Assembly: GCA_905220665.1 (NCBI GenBank)
Contig: CAJNAR010000001.1
Coordinates: 62,001-126,000, forward strand
DNA length: 64,000 nucleotides
Reading direction: 5' to 3'
From: Albugo candida
Lineage: Eukaryota; Oomycota; Peronosporomycetes; Albuginales; Albuginaceae
The stretch's first letter is position 1; the number at the start of each line of letters is the position of its first letter. Position numbers and translations under genes: made by a program. Positions 46,708 to 59,275 of this stretch are shown here, in pieces. The notes below the pieces were generated by a model. The model was not told the origin of the DNA. It ran no database searches and saw only the letters and a list, made by a program, of their open reading frames with translations.

Positions 46708-49700
46708 ATGTGTGATCGCGAGTTTTTCTTCCTTTTAGAACGCGCTTTTCTTCCTACCGAACACGCTAACGTACTCTATGACCGCAAACATTACACGAGC
46801 GTCCGTGTTGAGGACATTTACAAACAACTACAAAATGTCGACTTCGATCGCAAAACATTCTTTTTTGGCGGATGTGACTGTCTCGCAGAAATATTGACCC
46901 GATTGGCGGAAGCAGCAATTCACCAACGTAATTATGATACTGCTCAGAAGGCTGTTTCTTGGTTTCTACGCGATATCCGTCTGCGCAATCAGGTAGCGAG
47001 ATGGTAGCGCGAATTGTTCCGAACAGAGTCTTACTTTTGTTACATAGCTTCACTGCCGCATTTTGTTTGCTCAAGCTATATGCCATGTTAATCTTGCCGC
47101 TGAAGGAAAAAGCGGTGTTCCAAAGATACGTGCGATAATGGAAGCAATTGAGTATGTTCTCCAAGTCGTAGAGTTTGCACTTCAAAAGCAAAATCGCCCG
47201 CGTTACGACTTCCTTGTATACAATTCCTCGATGATATATTGGCGGATTGCACGATCGTTGATGAAGCCAAATACAATCCGCTTCCTTATCTCATCGCTGA
47301 CGACCATAATCGACGCTTTGAAGATTGTATCTGAGGCTGACATTCTTTGGGTTGCGAGACTAAAAGTGACATTGGCTCAAGCTTTTTTCGATGACGGACA
47401 GAACGCCTGTGCTGCCCAATTTACCGCGGAAGTCGTTGAAAAGATGTTGCTTCCTTTCTTCAGCGATACAGCAGCTCTAAACAAAATCAGCTCTGAGGAC
47501 AAAAGAGAGGCACATAAACTATTTCAAGACGCTTTGATATTACAGCACTACCTCAGCACAATCAATGAACCAGAATGCCGTAAACTATCGATCACTGTAG
47601 CAAACAACGCCACTCAATTCTCTACAAAATTAGAATCGAAGCATTACATGGTCCTACTAAGGTTGGAGACATTGAAGTTCACAGGCCAAGCGGAGGATGT
47701 AAGCAAAGAGCTTTGTCAAATTTTCATCGAATCTACAGGATTGAAAGACTACGAGGCGAGCACGATCAGCCGAAAGGACCTCAAAGCCCACTGTAAAATT
47801 ACGGCTGCTGGGTCCAATGTCGCAATCAGCGCAGATGATCAGCTCGTTGTGGAGATTGGAATATTCGCCTTATCACGTGGTATTTTCGATGTCGCAGTGC
47901 ACTGTGAGGCGGTTGTAAAGATGTCAATGGACGAAGTGACCCCACATCTTCTTCTACTGCACCGGTTTCTTTGTACAATGCTGCACATTGAATGCGATGA
48001 ACTATATGCTACGTTCAATCAAAAAGTGCCGCGAGGAAAGCCACATTCCATGGACAAAGTCAAGTGGATGAACAAATTGCTCACTTATTGCGCACGTATG
48101 CAATGTAAGTCGCAGAACAGTTCTGTGTTGGATGAGATTGGCGGCATTATCGAGCGTGTGTGCGTATATGCTTGGTGTCAGTCACAAGCAATGAGGGAGG
48201 AAAAAAGGAAGCTTTTTTGCACGACTTTACATCTAGCAAATAGCTTAATGGAAAGTTGTGAATCATTATTGCATTTTCATCGCGTACAAATCGCTTTAGA
48301 AATGGCACGGCTTAATTTGGAAGCTAAAAGGGTTGGAATGGCCAAAACCGTGCTCGAAATGGCTTCAACCCTTGATTACGGATCACTTATGATTGAGGAT
48401 AACACTTTTAATAGTGGCAAGTGCAGCTCTGGAGGATTTGATCAAGTATGGGCACTATATCAGAGCGCAAATGATGCCCAGAAACCACATTTTGAACGTT
48501 CGCTCGATGCGTGGGTAGTATTGCTGCACCGCAAAGTGATGCTCGAGATCAAAAGAAGCGCTACAGATACGAGTGAAGATGTTGCAGAGATCCGTGATAT
48601 TGCAGCTGTAGTTCATTGTGATCAAGTATTGTCACTAATGGACGAAGCCAAGAGCTTCATAAGTACAACAGACAAGTGTAAGAAGCACGTACAACATTCA
48701 TCTGCGGAGAAACTACGGGTTTACTTGGATAAAGTGCTCAAAGGACTTAAAAGAGGCCGTAATATGATCAAGTCAACTTCTTCAGTCACCGCAACTTTGA
48801 ATGTTCTACAATTTAATGAACTAAGCGCTTTTGCATGTAAAACTGCTCCAAACATGAGCGTTACGTGGGAGGTATGTCGGGAGGCTTTATTGCAATGCAA
48901 TGCACTCCATTCACTCACGCCGTCAAAAGAATGGACAAACAAGCAGGTGTCAGTCGTACAATTTCACTTATACAAACGTACAGCGCAGTTGCTGGCATTA
49001 AAACTTGAACAGCTTTCGCGTAAGCAATGCAGTCTCTACCCAACACGTAATCATTCACAAATCACATCAACTGTGGACGCGAGCTCCTCCTCTATAGAAT
49101 GGCAACATCTATTTACGTTCGGTGCAGTCGTCAATGAGTCGTCCGACTCATTCGTACGCATGGCGACGAGACTTTCAGGTGATTCAGAGATTGTGAATGC
49201 TGTCGCTGTGCTCGAAATAAAGAAAACCATATTTCGGTATCTCACGGAATTACTTGAGATCAGCCAGCGCACCGGTTTTGGTAATCTTCTCAGAAATGCT
49301 GGCACTGAGATCTGGAATCATCATCTTTGCGCATTCGAGCGGCTATGGTTCACTGGATCAGCATCGAGCTTGGACTGGATAGCACCCGAGTCCATAAATC
49401 TTCTGGAAAGCATTGCCTCGGAATTAGAAGTTTGGAGCTTCATCCCAAATTGTAAGAAAAACTCCCTCGAAGCACTTCGACTATGGCTATCCGTGTCATT
49501 AGCAATTGCATTCTACTACGAAAAAGCTGGTCAACTTGATAAATCACTTCTGTTGTGTGACACTGTACTTGCGAAAAGAACAAATCTTTCTTCATTTGAT
49601 TGTTTAGTCAAACATCGGCTCAAATACTTTATCGAGATTAGAACTCGAAGTCACATTGGGAAATGGGTGCAGTCTAAAGGTGCGACACTAAAAGAAAAAG

Positions 49701-52700
49701 AAGTTGGAGCGATGGATGATGCGTTTCTGCAGTCACTACAGTCTCCAATCCTACAATGTATTGCATTGATTGAAGCCATGACATATTACGCGAGCTCAGG
49801 TACAGATACACCTACCTACGATAAGATGATGGATGGATTATATCAAAAGGTGAATAGCATAGCACCTCTCACGACAAGTGGTGAGAAAATGGAGCCAATT
49901 AAACAAAATGAGCTCAAAATAGAAGTATTGGTTCGTCTCGGCTGGTGTGCGTTGTGTCATTTTCAGCAGCCAGGTTTTGCAATTGACTGCTGTCAGCACG
50001 TGATAAAATGGAGTAGTGAGGGTCCTGGAGATGCGAGATCGCAATCAAGTGGCTCAAATCTCACCCATTGGATATATAATGCGTATCTCGTAGCTGGTAA
50101 AGCGGTTTTTGTGACAGTGGGTTGCACGGAACGCGTATCACTTCACATTTTACTTCAAGCCATAAACTACTTTGTGAAAGGGGCGGAAGTTGCAAATTAT
50201 GCGGGATTGCCAACGCACAGATCTGCGGAGTTTGTGCGAAGCGTTTTATCTGATGCCCTCACCAAGCAACAGTCTTGGGAACCGTTGGATCATACAGAAT
50301 TTTGCGACGCAAAGGGATGTGAAATCAATGACATTCCAGCTTTTCGGGCCGTGGTGATTGTAAAGATTCGAAGAATGCTCCAACACATCGGGAGATATCG
50401 TCCAAGAGAATGTGAAGATGTTCGATTGGAGCTGATTTTGATCGCTCTTCGGCTTGCTGATAATGACTGGCCTACAGCATCCAGCATCAGTAAAGAGTAT
50501 TGGGAGGACTTTGAGCAATGCTCTCGCCTCTGTCGATCCGAAAAGCGTCCAGTTGAATCAAAAATGCTGCATGACTTCGTACGACTTAGTGCTATCGCAG
50601 CATTTCAAGTTGCACAGCGTAAGGAAACACCGGTTCGAATTGAAGAGGTGAAAGCACTTTCTCTACTCAATGAAAGCATCGATCCCCTGATGACGAGCTT
50701 GACATTACAGAAAATTGCTACTGCCTGTGGTGAGAATCCACATATACAGCTCCAGGTACTTGTGAGATCTATTCAAGAAATCCAAAGCAGCAATCCAAAG
50801 GAAATGGCACAACTCGCCCAGCTTTTCGTAGAGTCTGCGGAATGGTTATACAGCCAGGGATTCCACTTTTCGCAAGTACAAAATTTCTATCATTTGGCTA
50901 TTCAAATCTATCCGATTCGTCGTGACAGTGAATTAGTGGAAGATGAACAAAACAGAGCAATTCCGTCTCGTTTGAAGCACTTATTGTTTCAGGTGCGGGT
51001 TACGACAGCATTGGCAATGGCTTCTCCGACGTGGGAGATTCGACGAGGCTATATTATGGCTGCGCACACAAACGTGCTTGAAAGCTGGAGAAATATCACG
51101 CTGGAGATGAGTAAAGTGCACGACGAGTTGCAGATGGTGGCAATGAAGGATTCATCAAAGCCCACTACATCTTCCAAAGTGAAGCAGGAACAGAATGGGA
51201 TGACTGGTAAGATTGATTCTGGTATAAAGTATGAATTAGGGGGAACATCACAGAATCCAGCCGATGGATCAGCTGATTTCTTAAGCCTTTTTAGTACTTT
51301 TGAATTGAGTAAGCTGCACCGGTTCCGACATGAGTGGAAACGTCTCGTGGATTTGGACGAAAAAAAATCGATATCTCTCAAAACAAATGATGATAGTTTG
51401 CTGCACAAAACTGTAAATGATCGCAAAGGAGAGCTTCACTGGCACGCCTCTTGTGTTGTCATTACATGCTACTATCTGAAGAAGCTCCTTCAATTACTGC
51501 GGGATGAGGAAATGGAGCAGATAGGCTTACCAATTATTTGTCTGCACGATTATCTTAGCGTTTGTCTATATGCAGATAGATTCTCGCACACAGAAACAGA
51601 AGATGCTATACCGTCAACACCATCCCGCGATATCGCACCAGCTAGCCAGAATGTTGTAGCGAGAAAACCGTCTTGCATACTCTGTGCATGGACAGAGCTT
51701 ATGGTGTTTCGCTTTCTCTCGGCGGAAGATCGTCCAGCTCTTGCATCAATTGCACTTGATCAAGCTTTGGAGCTGGTACACAATCATATTGATATGTACA
51801 ATGAGTTGCAATTGCAAGCAAAATCACCATTGTATCAAAAGCTTTCGTCCGAGCCGGTCGTAAGCACGTTATCGTATCGAACGCTTTTGTCAGCTAAGGC
51901 TTTTGATCTGTTATCAATGGCCATCTCGATTGTGGAAATGCTTCTTGAGCTGGGATATACACATGAAAGTAGCTGTGTCTTAGAAGTTATCAACAAAGTA
52001 TCCGCGAGTGATGGTTATTGCACTAGACAATGGGACTCTGTGATTGTCAAACTCATGATTCAGGTCAAGATTCAGCAGGGAAATATTGAGGAAGCAATTA
52101 TCCTCTGCGAGCGATATGCCACAGAGCCACATGCTTCTTGGACGGAATTATCCGTATCTCATTATGTGGATCTAATGCTCACATTGGCGCAAACATTTGT
52201 CGAGCAAAGAAACATGACACGGTCCCTAGAAGTTTTACATGTGGCTGAGCGAAATGCGTCATTTTTTGCTAATTGTGAGCGCCAACATGAGAAATTTCGA
52301 CTCGCAGCGCATGAGACCGTAGCTAGTCTTGAAACTTGTGCCACGAAAATCGGGACACATGGTGAAGGAGAGCTAAACCATGAATTGAAGATCACCCGTG
52401 AATATGATCATGATCGTGTCGTAAAGACTATTCCTTTGCCTCTACTTTGTTCGCTAGCACGAGTAAAACTCGCTAAAGCTCGTTTGTTGATATTCGCAAA
52501 ATGGCATACTTTGCAAGAAACGAGCCAAAGCGCTTATAACCGGGGTCACGATGGGACTAAACAAGCTATGAATTTTTTAAATGATGCCAAACGCCTTGTG
52601 CGAGATGGTATGAGATTGACGGAGCCAGCTGGATACGCGTGGATACTAATCAGATCTTTGATTTTGTATCAGAATGCACTACAGGGGATGCTAGCCTCCC

Positions 52701-54349
52701 ATGCAAATACACTGCAGATGAAAGACTATGCTTCACATTTGGAGGAACTGAAGTTTGTACAAAATTACACGCGTGGACTTCTCCAGCATTTGCATCGTGA
52801 CTTGGCCAAAACAATTCCAGAGATAGAAAAGAGTTTTGACGGACAACTCAAAAGCGCTAAACTCGATGTCTTTCGAGCTCGAATCGATTCCGAAATTGCC
52901 ATACAGCAGCTCAAGCAAGTGGACTTGAGACTCTCGCAAGCACTATCTTTCTACAACGTGAAGTTTCATGAGATGACTTGGTTTGAGCACCAGAAACACG
53001 AGAAACTATCCGTCGTTGATCGCTGGCTGCTTGAGACCGATTCGGACTCTGATGTCCTCCAAGAAGCAAACAAACGTATATTTCCGAATGCAAAAAAGTA
53101 TCTCTCGGCAGCTGAACGTGTCAACGCAGCTATTGCTGTGCTCACTAGTTGTTCTCACGATGAGTATGCTCTAGCTGGATGCATCTTTCGTAGTCAATTG
53201 CAGCGGCTATATCTTTTTCATGGCAATCCTAAGCTTTACAAACACTGCTGGACAAGATACACGTCTTGGAACAACTCTAAGGTGACTTGGATTGTTGGAA
53301 ACCGAAAAGAAGAAGCTTTGACTAGTGATGTCACACCTGTTCAGGAGATCCCCACAGAAGAACAAGAGCTAGGAGCTTCATTAAGTAACCTTTTGGCACT
53401 CATTTCTGATCTCCAATCACAGCAAAAACTTGCTTTCGACAAGAATAACGCAAATCTCATCGCACGCTCTTCATACGAATTATTACAATGCTTTAGCTTA
53501 AAGCATTTGATTTCAGCTATTGATAATTTGTGCTTATATCAAGCATGTGTCGCCAGAAAGAAGCTTGAAAATCTCCTTTTGAAAAGTGGTGGCACCCACA
53601 CCTCGCATTTGCTGCATCTGCGACGCATGCAAAAGCTACAACTCGATGATGGTCTTCTTCCAGGTTTTCTGACGAGAATGGATCAGAATTTGTGGACTCC
53701 CTTTCCAACTGCGAGTCAAGCGTTCAAAGAATCGCAACGTCACTTGTCAGAAGATTGGAAAGATTTCAAACAAATGCAGTTATCTAGCACTTGCGACCTT
53801 CGATTGGCATTCTCATTATTACCACCTGATAATCGTATCATTATACTGCAACTTTCTCCTGAAAAAGCCTTTCTATTCGGTGCGTACGTATCACCAGCAT
53901 CCTTTGAAAACCTCGTTCATGATTTAGATTATACCGCGCTCACGAGAATGGAAGTCACCGATATGGGGCGGATTTACTGTTTACAAGATCGTATCAAAGA
54001 ATGGCGTTCAGACATTGCCCATAAGGTATTCTCAGCTGATATCAAAACCGATTGTATTCAATCAAATTCGATTAAAAACGAGGATGATTTCGAGCCACAT
54101 TCACTCGAAGTTATTGAGGAGGTTTCTCAATTTTTCAGTCCGCTATTCCAGCATGATGCTTTTTGCGCTGCTATCGAGTCTGATTTGCCCGGAAAATCGC
54201 TTATTTTGCTTGTGGATGAGGACTTGTCATCTTTTCCGCTCAGATTACTACCTCAATTTAGAGATGCAAAGGGGATTTCGCACGATTCCTCTATTCAGAG
54301 TTTATGTCAGCGACTTAGCGTTACTGCAGAAAGCGTCATTTCAAGTTGA
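46708..54349 (+). CDS. CFAP46: Cilia- and flagella-associated protein 46, C-terminally short
   Basis: CFAP46 is a large TPR-rich component of the C1d projection of the central apparatus of motile cilia. Exon 1 (46708-46992) and one 7.3-kb exon (47048-54349), with a 55-nt intron in phase 0, encode about 2,528 aa; the human protein is about 2,700. Conserved family segments are PRYDFLVYNSSMIYW and RSLMKPN near residue 150, VESAEWLYSQGF in the middle, and near the end LILLVDEDLSSFPLRLLP. Many helical pairs in between fit TPR/armadillo repeats. The stop TGA comes shortly after the 'FPLRLLP' region, so the final part of the family is missing. A downstream exon or frameshift is possible but I found no clear splice. 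Its presence implies flagellated zoospores. Confidence 0.88.
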
Positions 54350-54827
54350 GATTATGTTGCCACCCGTGAAGAATGCTGTGACTAGTAAATCGGACAATAA
54401 AATGGACCATTTTACACATATAACGATGTCAGCAAGCCTCGTTTTCGACCGAATGGTCTACTATGAAAACTGCTAGAGCTTGCGAACTTGCACCGTTCAA
54501 TGGGTTTGTCAACGCAGGTTAATAGTACTTTTGATGGAGAAGAGCGCTTATAGAAGATAGTCTATACCAATTAATGAAACATATCGATCAAGATAACATC
54601 TTCGCTATTTCTCCATCAGAAGTACTTTTCAACTTCCTTGGTATAATCTACAATCATCAATACAAACAGATAAAGCCTTGTGAATCCAGGCGACTGATGG
54701 TCGCAGAGATTCAATGCTGTCCTACTTCAAGCGTAAAGTTCTGCTCAAGCACTCAGATGGCAGGAAGACTTGTCTTCGCGTAGATTAACTCAGATACCAT
54801 CGATCAGAAGCTGGCTACTTGTGTACT
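54350..54827. other. Downstream of CFAP46; includes left part of a dispersed repeat
   Basis: Contains short frames at 54015-54476 (overlapping CFAP46) and 54574-54783 with no recognisable domain. The last 47 bp (54781-54827) belong to a repeat with an uninterrupted second copy at 61591-61715. Confidence 0.5.
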
Positions 54828-54972
54828 TGTAGATTATCTGTGACCAACGACACCCAGGGAGCTTAAAATCCGGAAGTCCGTATATTAGGTCCTTAGTTCA
54901 CTTAACAGTAAATCTAAGCCTTTACAAACTACTGCATCTTATCTGCACATCCGTTCTGTTGAATATTCAGCA
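54828..54972 (-). repeat. 3' LTR of the copia element
   Basis: On the plus strand it runs from TGTAGATTATCTGTGACC to GAATATTCAGCA, i.e. TG...CA with the element on the minus strand. It matches 58925-59069 along its full length. Confidence 0.92.
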
Positions 54973-57900
54973 CTCCCCCTCAAGATACTTAAACGGATTC
55001 CACTTGACTTAATGAGGTGTTCGAAGTGTTTTGTCGATATTGACTTTGTCAAGAAGTCGGCTAGTTGTAGTTTTGTTGGGATGTAGTCCAATCGGATAAT
55101 TCCGGATTTGATGTGCTGGTGAATGAAATGATGCCTGATGTCGATATGTTTCGCTCGACTCTGATAACCATCGTTTGTTGCAATTGCCATTGCGCCCTGA
55201 TTATCCACAAAAAATTGGATAGGTTTGTCGAACTGTTGCTCTATTTCTCGCAATAGCTGCTTCACCCATATAATTTCTTGCACGCACACGACATTGCCAT
55301 GTATTCAGCTTCAGCTTCAGCTGAGCTAAGCGCAATGCTTTTTTGCAGTCGGGATTTGTAAACAACTGGAGTTCCATTTATCATGACCATAATGCCTGAT
55401 GTTGAACGCCGATCATCGTTACTGCCTCCCCAATCTGAATCGCTGTAGGCTTTGACCATCAATTCTTCATTTTCACCGGTAATATCAAACCAAGTTCTGG
55501 AGTTGTCTTCAAATTTCTGAGGACTCGAATCCCTGCATTCCAGTGGGCCATACACGGCTTCTTCAAGAATCGACTTAATTCACATACTGCAAATGCTACG
55601 TCTGGTTTGGTGCTCATTGCGATATAAAGTAGGGATCCAATCAACGAACGATATGACCTGTTCTTCAGGCGTTCATCTTCACTTAATGTCTTTGTTAGCT
55701 TTTGACTTGTGCAAGTTGGATTGTAAAGAGGAGCTGACTTTTCTTGGCCGAATTTCTCAACCATTCGTTTTATATCAGCCTTCTGTGACAAGTGCATCAG
55801 TTTCATTTTGTTGTCGTACGATAATTCCATACCCAAAATGTACTTTGCCGCACCCAATCTCTTCGTTGTGAATATTCAGGCAAGTAGTTTGCTGATGCCT
55901 TCTATCACATCAATTGATTTTGCTGAAATCAACATGTCATCCACATAGAGTGCGATATACACGAAATTTGTTTGTTTAGGGCGAACGAAAATACATGAGT
56001 CGGATGTGCATTGCTTGAACCCAAGCTCCAAGAAACTTTAGAGATGGTCCTGTACCATACTGCTGATGCTTGCTTCAATCCATATAAACTTCGCTGCAGT
56101 TTGCACACTTGACCCGGCTTTATTTTCAATCCTGGTGGTGGCCACATGTACACATCTTCCAAATATCCATTAAGAAATGCTGTGTCCACATCATACTGGT
56201 GAATCTCGTAACCAAGCTGATCACAGACACTGAGGAATACTCTGATCGAACTAGTGCTTACAACTGGAGCATATGTTTCCTTATAGTCGACTCCAGCTGT
56301 TTGTCGAAATCCTTGCGCAACCAGTCGTGCTTTATATCTCTGAATTGAACCATGTTTGTCTCGCTTGATTGCAAACACCCATTTACCCCCTTCAGCGCTT
56401 TGCAAAGCTTCCTGGTATGTTGTAGGGCTTTCAATGGCTGCGTTTGCTTGCTCAGACATAAGTCGCAGTCACTTTGACTCTCGATTGACTTCATCATGAT
56501 CGAACTGATTCTCATCTACATATGGAATGATAGCATCGCTGAACCCACTTGCTGGTGGTGTTCGGTGGCGACGTCGGGAAACTATGCAAGTGTCGTGATT
56601 ATGAGAACACTCATCCATCTCGATTCTCCCCCTCGACACAATATTGGTTTCTGGACGTTGGCTCTGAGTAGTAACTTGGCTGGGAGGTACTGGGATAAGT
56701 TCTCGACCATAATTTTCATCCACCCTCCATGGAGGAAGGGCCGGCAGCGCCGTGATGCAAAGGTACTAAGTGTGTGTCGGATTGTCCAGGTACCGTAAGC
56801 TGGTGATCTTGGTAAGGTTGACCAGCTTGATCAATTTCCATAAAATGAGGTTCCTGAGACTCGATGCGCGCACATGGAGTACGATGATCATCATCAAATG
56901 AGTTCCGTCTTGGAGTAACGACTTGAACATTCTTGGTCTGGTTTACCTCTGTTAGGTGAGTACTTCGGGATATCTCCACTCGCTTGCTCAATATGTTGAA
57001 TACCCGATACGCTTCCGAGTCGTCAGCATAGCCCAGGAATAAGCATAAGTAGGCCTTCACGTCTAATTTATATCGCTTCGATTTGTCGATATGAGCAAAA
57101 CCAGTAGATTCAAAAACACAGAGATGACTGAGATTTGGCTTTTCTTTGAAACAAATTTCATTGGTGGGGAGTATGGTCGAAGACTGTTTGGAACGCGATT
57201 TGTGATGTATGCTGTGGTATTGACAGCCTCTGCCCACCTCTCCTTTGCCACATTCTTGAGCTTCAGCATTGCACGAATTCTTTACATGAGTGTGCGGTTC
57301 ATTCGTTCCGCCAAACCATTCCGTTGCGGTGAGAACGGGGTCGTTGTCTGATGGACTATTCTACAATCTTCCTCGAACCGCCTGTTCACAAGCAATCCGC
57401 ACGTATACACTTGATCCTGTTGCTGGTTTGGCGTTCCATCATGGCTTTGTATTGGATGAAATATTCGAACACTTGAGATTTTGTCCGTAGAAAGTAAAAT
57501 TTGACCAATCGTGAGTAATCGTCGATAAACGTCAATGTATATCGAGAACCACCTGCTGATGTCGTTTTCATCGGCCCCATGAGATCACTGTGAACTATTT
57601 GTAACACTTCCGTTGTCTTCACCTCATTGCTCTTTGCCTTGGGAAATGATTTCACGGATAATTTTCCCTTTGCACAAACCGCGCAAACCTCATCTTTGTC
57701 ATCAGTATCGTAAATCGAACGTTATTTCACTTGGACTCCGTTCTTGCGTTTGTTCAAGTTGAGCCAATGGAAGATGACCCAAACGAGCATGCCATATTTC
57801 CCAATCTTGACTGTCATCGCTGGAAGATGCCGCCGATGCCGTTTCGGTTGGTGTCCGAGGGTGTGTATGTAGCTTGTACATCTTCCCACTCCGCTTTATA

Positions 57901-58919
57901 CGTATGATCGTCTCGGTCTCTGACTTAATCTCGCAACAGTTGTTGTCGAAAGAAACATTAAGTCCACGGGACACTAATGCGGGGAATGATAGTAGCCGTC
58001 GGTCCAATTTTGGATCGTACAACACGTCATGAATGGTGACATGTTCACCATTGCCGAGACTAACCGGTATTAAACCAGTACTGACTTGTCATAGCTCATG
58101 TGACTGCTCGCGCCGCTGTCCAAAAACCAGTCATTCTTCTTTTGGGCAGTAATTGCCATAAACGCATGATCGTTCCGGCTTGAACGTCCTTTTTCTTTGC
58201 TTCGTTGAAAACATTCGGCTTGTCTGTTTCCACGCTCTCCCCAGTTAAAACAATTCCCATTAAACGCGCTCCTGTTGATTCGAACATTGTTGGGTCTTGT
58301 CTTCGAAAACGTTTCTCTTGTTGCCTTCAGTGCAATCTCCTTTGATTCTTTTTTCTGCATATTGTCCCACTCTCGGCGAAGAATTTAACGCGCACTCATC
58401 AAGTCGATTCCAGGCATGTTTTCCAGGATTCGTGTGATGTTTTCATAGTCTTCAGCCAGACTACCTAAAAGAACCACGAGCATTTCTTGCTCATCCATCA
58501 CGTCTCCGATAGTCGACATGCTCATCGCTAGTTCATCGAACTTCATCAAGCTGCTCCATCAAGCTGCTCCCTCTTTCCATCTTGAAGTCGTGCAGCTGAC
58601 GTCGCACTTGCACTCGATTGTGTGAATTTTTCCAAACAAAAAAGTCCTTTAATGTATCCCAAAGCTTCCTCATCGATGTCGTATTTCGGATCATCGACTG
58701 GTATTGAGTGCTGAGCGTCATCGGCAAGATGGAAAAGGCCTTCAAGTCGTTCGCTCTCCAGACTGCCACCGCTGTATCGTCCTCGCTCTTGACGTTTACT
58801 GGTCCGTCGATATGGTCCAGTAGCCCCTTCCTCGCCAGTCTCATGCGCGTTGAACTCCCAATAAAAGTAGTTGTCGTCCCTGAGCACGTCATTGCTCGAA
58901 TCTGCTGCGTTTGGGCTCA
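54973..58919 (-). pseudogene. Copia gag-pol polyprotein, frameshifted
   Basis: Gag begins at ATG 58919 (MSPNAADSSND), right after the 5' LTR, and shifts phase near 58860. A nucleocapsid finger is damaged: CFNWGERGNRQAEC has Trp and Asn where Cys and His are expected. Protease: WFLDSGASSHMS. The GAG-pre-integrase motif is IWHARLGHLPL. Integrase: QIVHSDLMGPM and TFIDDYSRLV, then later shifted fragments. Reverse transcriptase: RYKARLVAQGF, YAPVVSTSSIRV and DVDTAFLNGYLEDVYM. RNase H: AYSDSDWGGSNDDRRS and SSAEAEAEYMAMS, then VDNQGAMAIATN and AKHIDIRHHFI. At least five phase changes show it is inactive. Confidence 0.88.
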
Positions 58920-58924
58920 TAGCC

Positions 58925-59069
58925 TGTAGATTATCTGTGACCAACGACACCCAGGGAGCTTAAAATTCGGAAGTCCGTATATTAGGTCCTTAGTTCATTT
59001 AACAGATAATATAAGCCTTTACAAACTACTGCAACTTATCTGCACATCCGTTTTGTTGAATATCCAACA
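58925..59069 (-). repeat. 5' LTR of the copia element
   Basis: The plus-strand sequence runs from TGTAGATTATC to GAATATCCAACA. It is followed by GTAAT, the right-hand target duplication. Confidence 0.92.
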
Positions 59070-59137
59070 GTAATGTATTATCTTGGCAGCATGCGATACG
59101 TGGCTCGTACATAATAAGTACGCATAATTATAATATG

Positions 59138-59210
59138 GGTGTGACTATTGCCACAGACGTTTTGACTAATGCAACAGACAAAACATGTGTGATTGGCTAA
59201 TTTGTGTAAA
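59138..59210 (+). repeat. MULE left terminal inverted repeat
   Basis: 73 bp; matches the right TIR apart from a 21-bp insert (GTTTTGACTAATGCAACAGAC) flanked by short ACAGAC repeats, probably a local duplication. Confidence 0.85.
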
Positions 59211-59275
59211 CTAGCATGATTAATCGATAGGATGCCTATATCGCTGCGTCTACCTAAGATGCATAATGGGATTTC

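Larger units (their letters stand above)
54828..59069 (-). mobile_element. Ty1/copia LTR retrotransposon, defective
   Basis: About 4.2 kb on the minus strand between two 145-bp LTRs. The order gag, protease, integrase, reverse transcriptase, RNase H is that of Ty1/copia. A polypurine tract (TTGAGGGGGAG on the minus strand) lies against the 3' LTR at 54973-54985. Five-base flanks GTACT and GTAAT are a target-site duplication with one mismatch. Frameshifts break the coding region in several places. The LTRs differ at about nine positions by eye, so the insertion is not recent. Confidence 0.93.

Noticed and set aside
46708..54349. Separase (ESP1) as identity for the giant TPR-like protein
   Set aside because: No catalytic His/Cys protease motif near the C-terminus; the FLVYNSSMIYW and FPLRLLP segments fit CFAP46.
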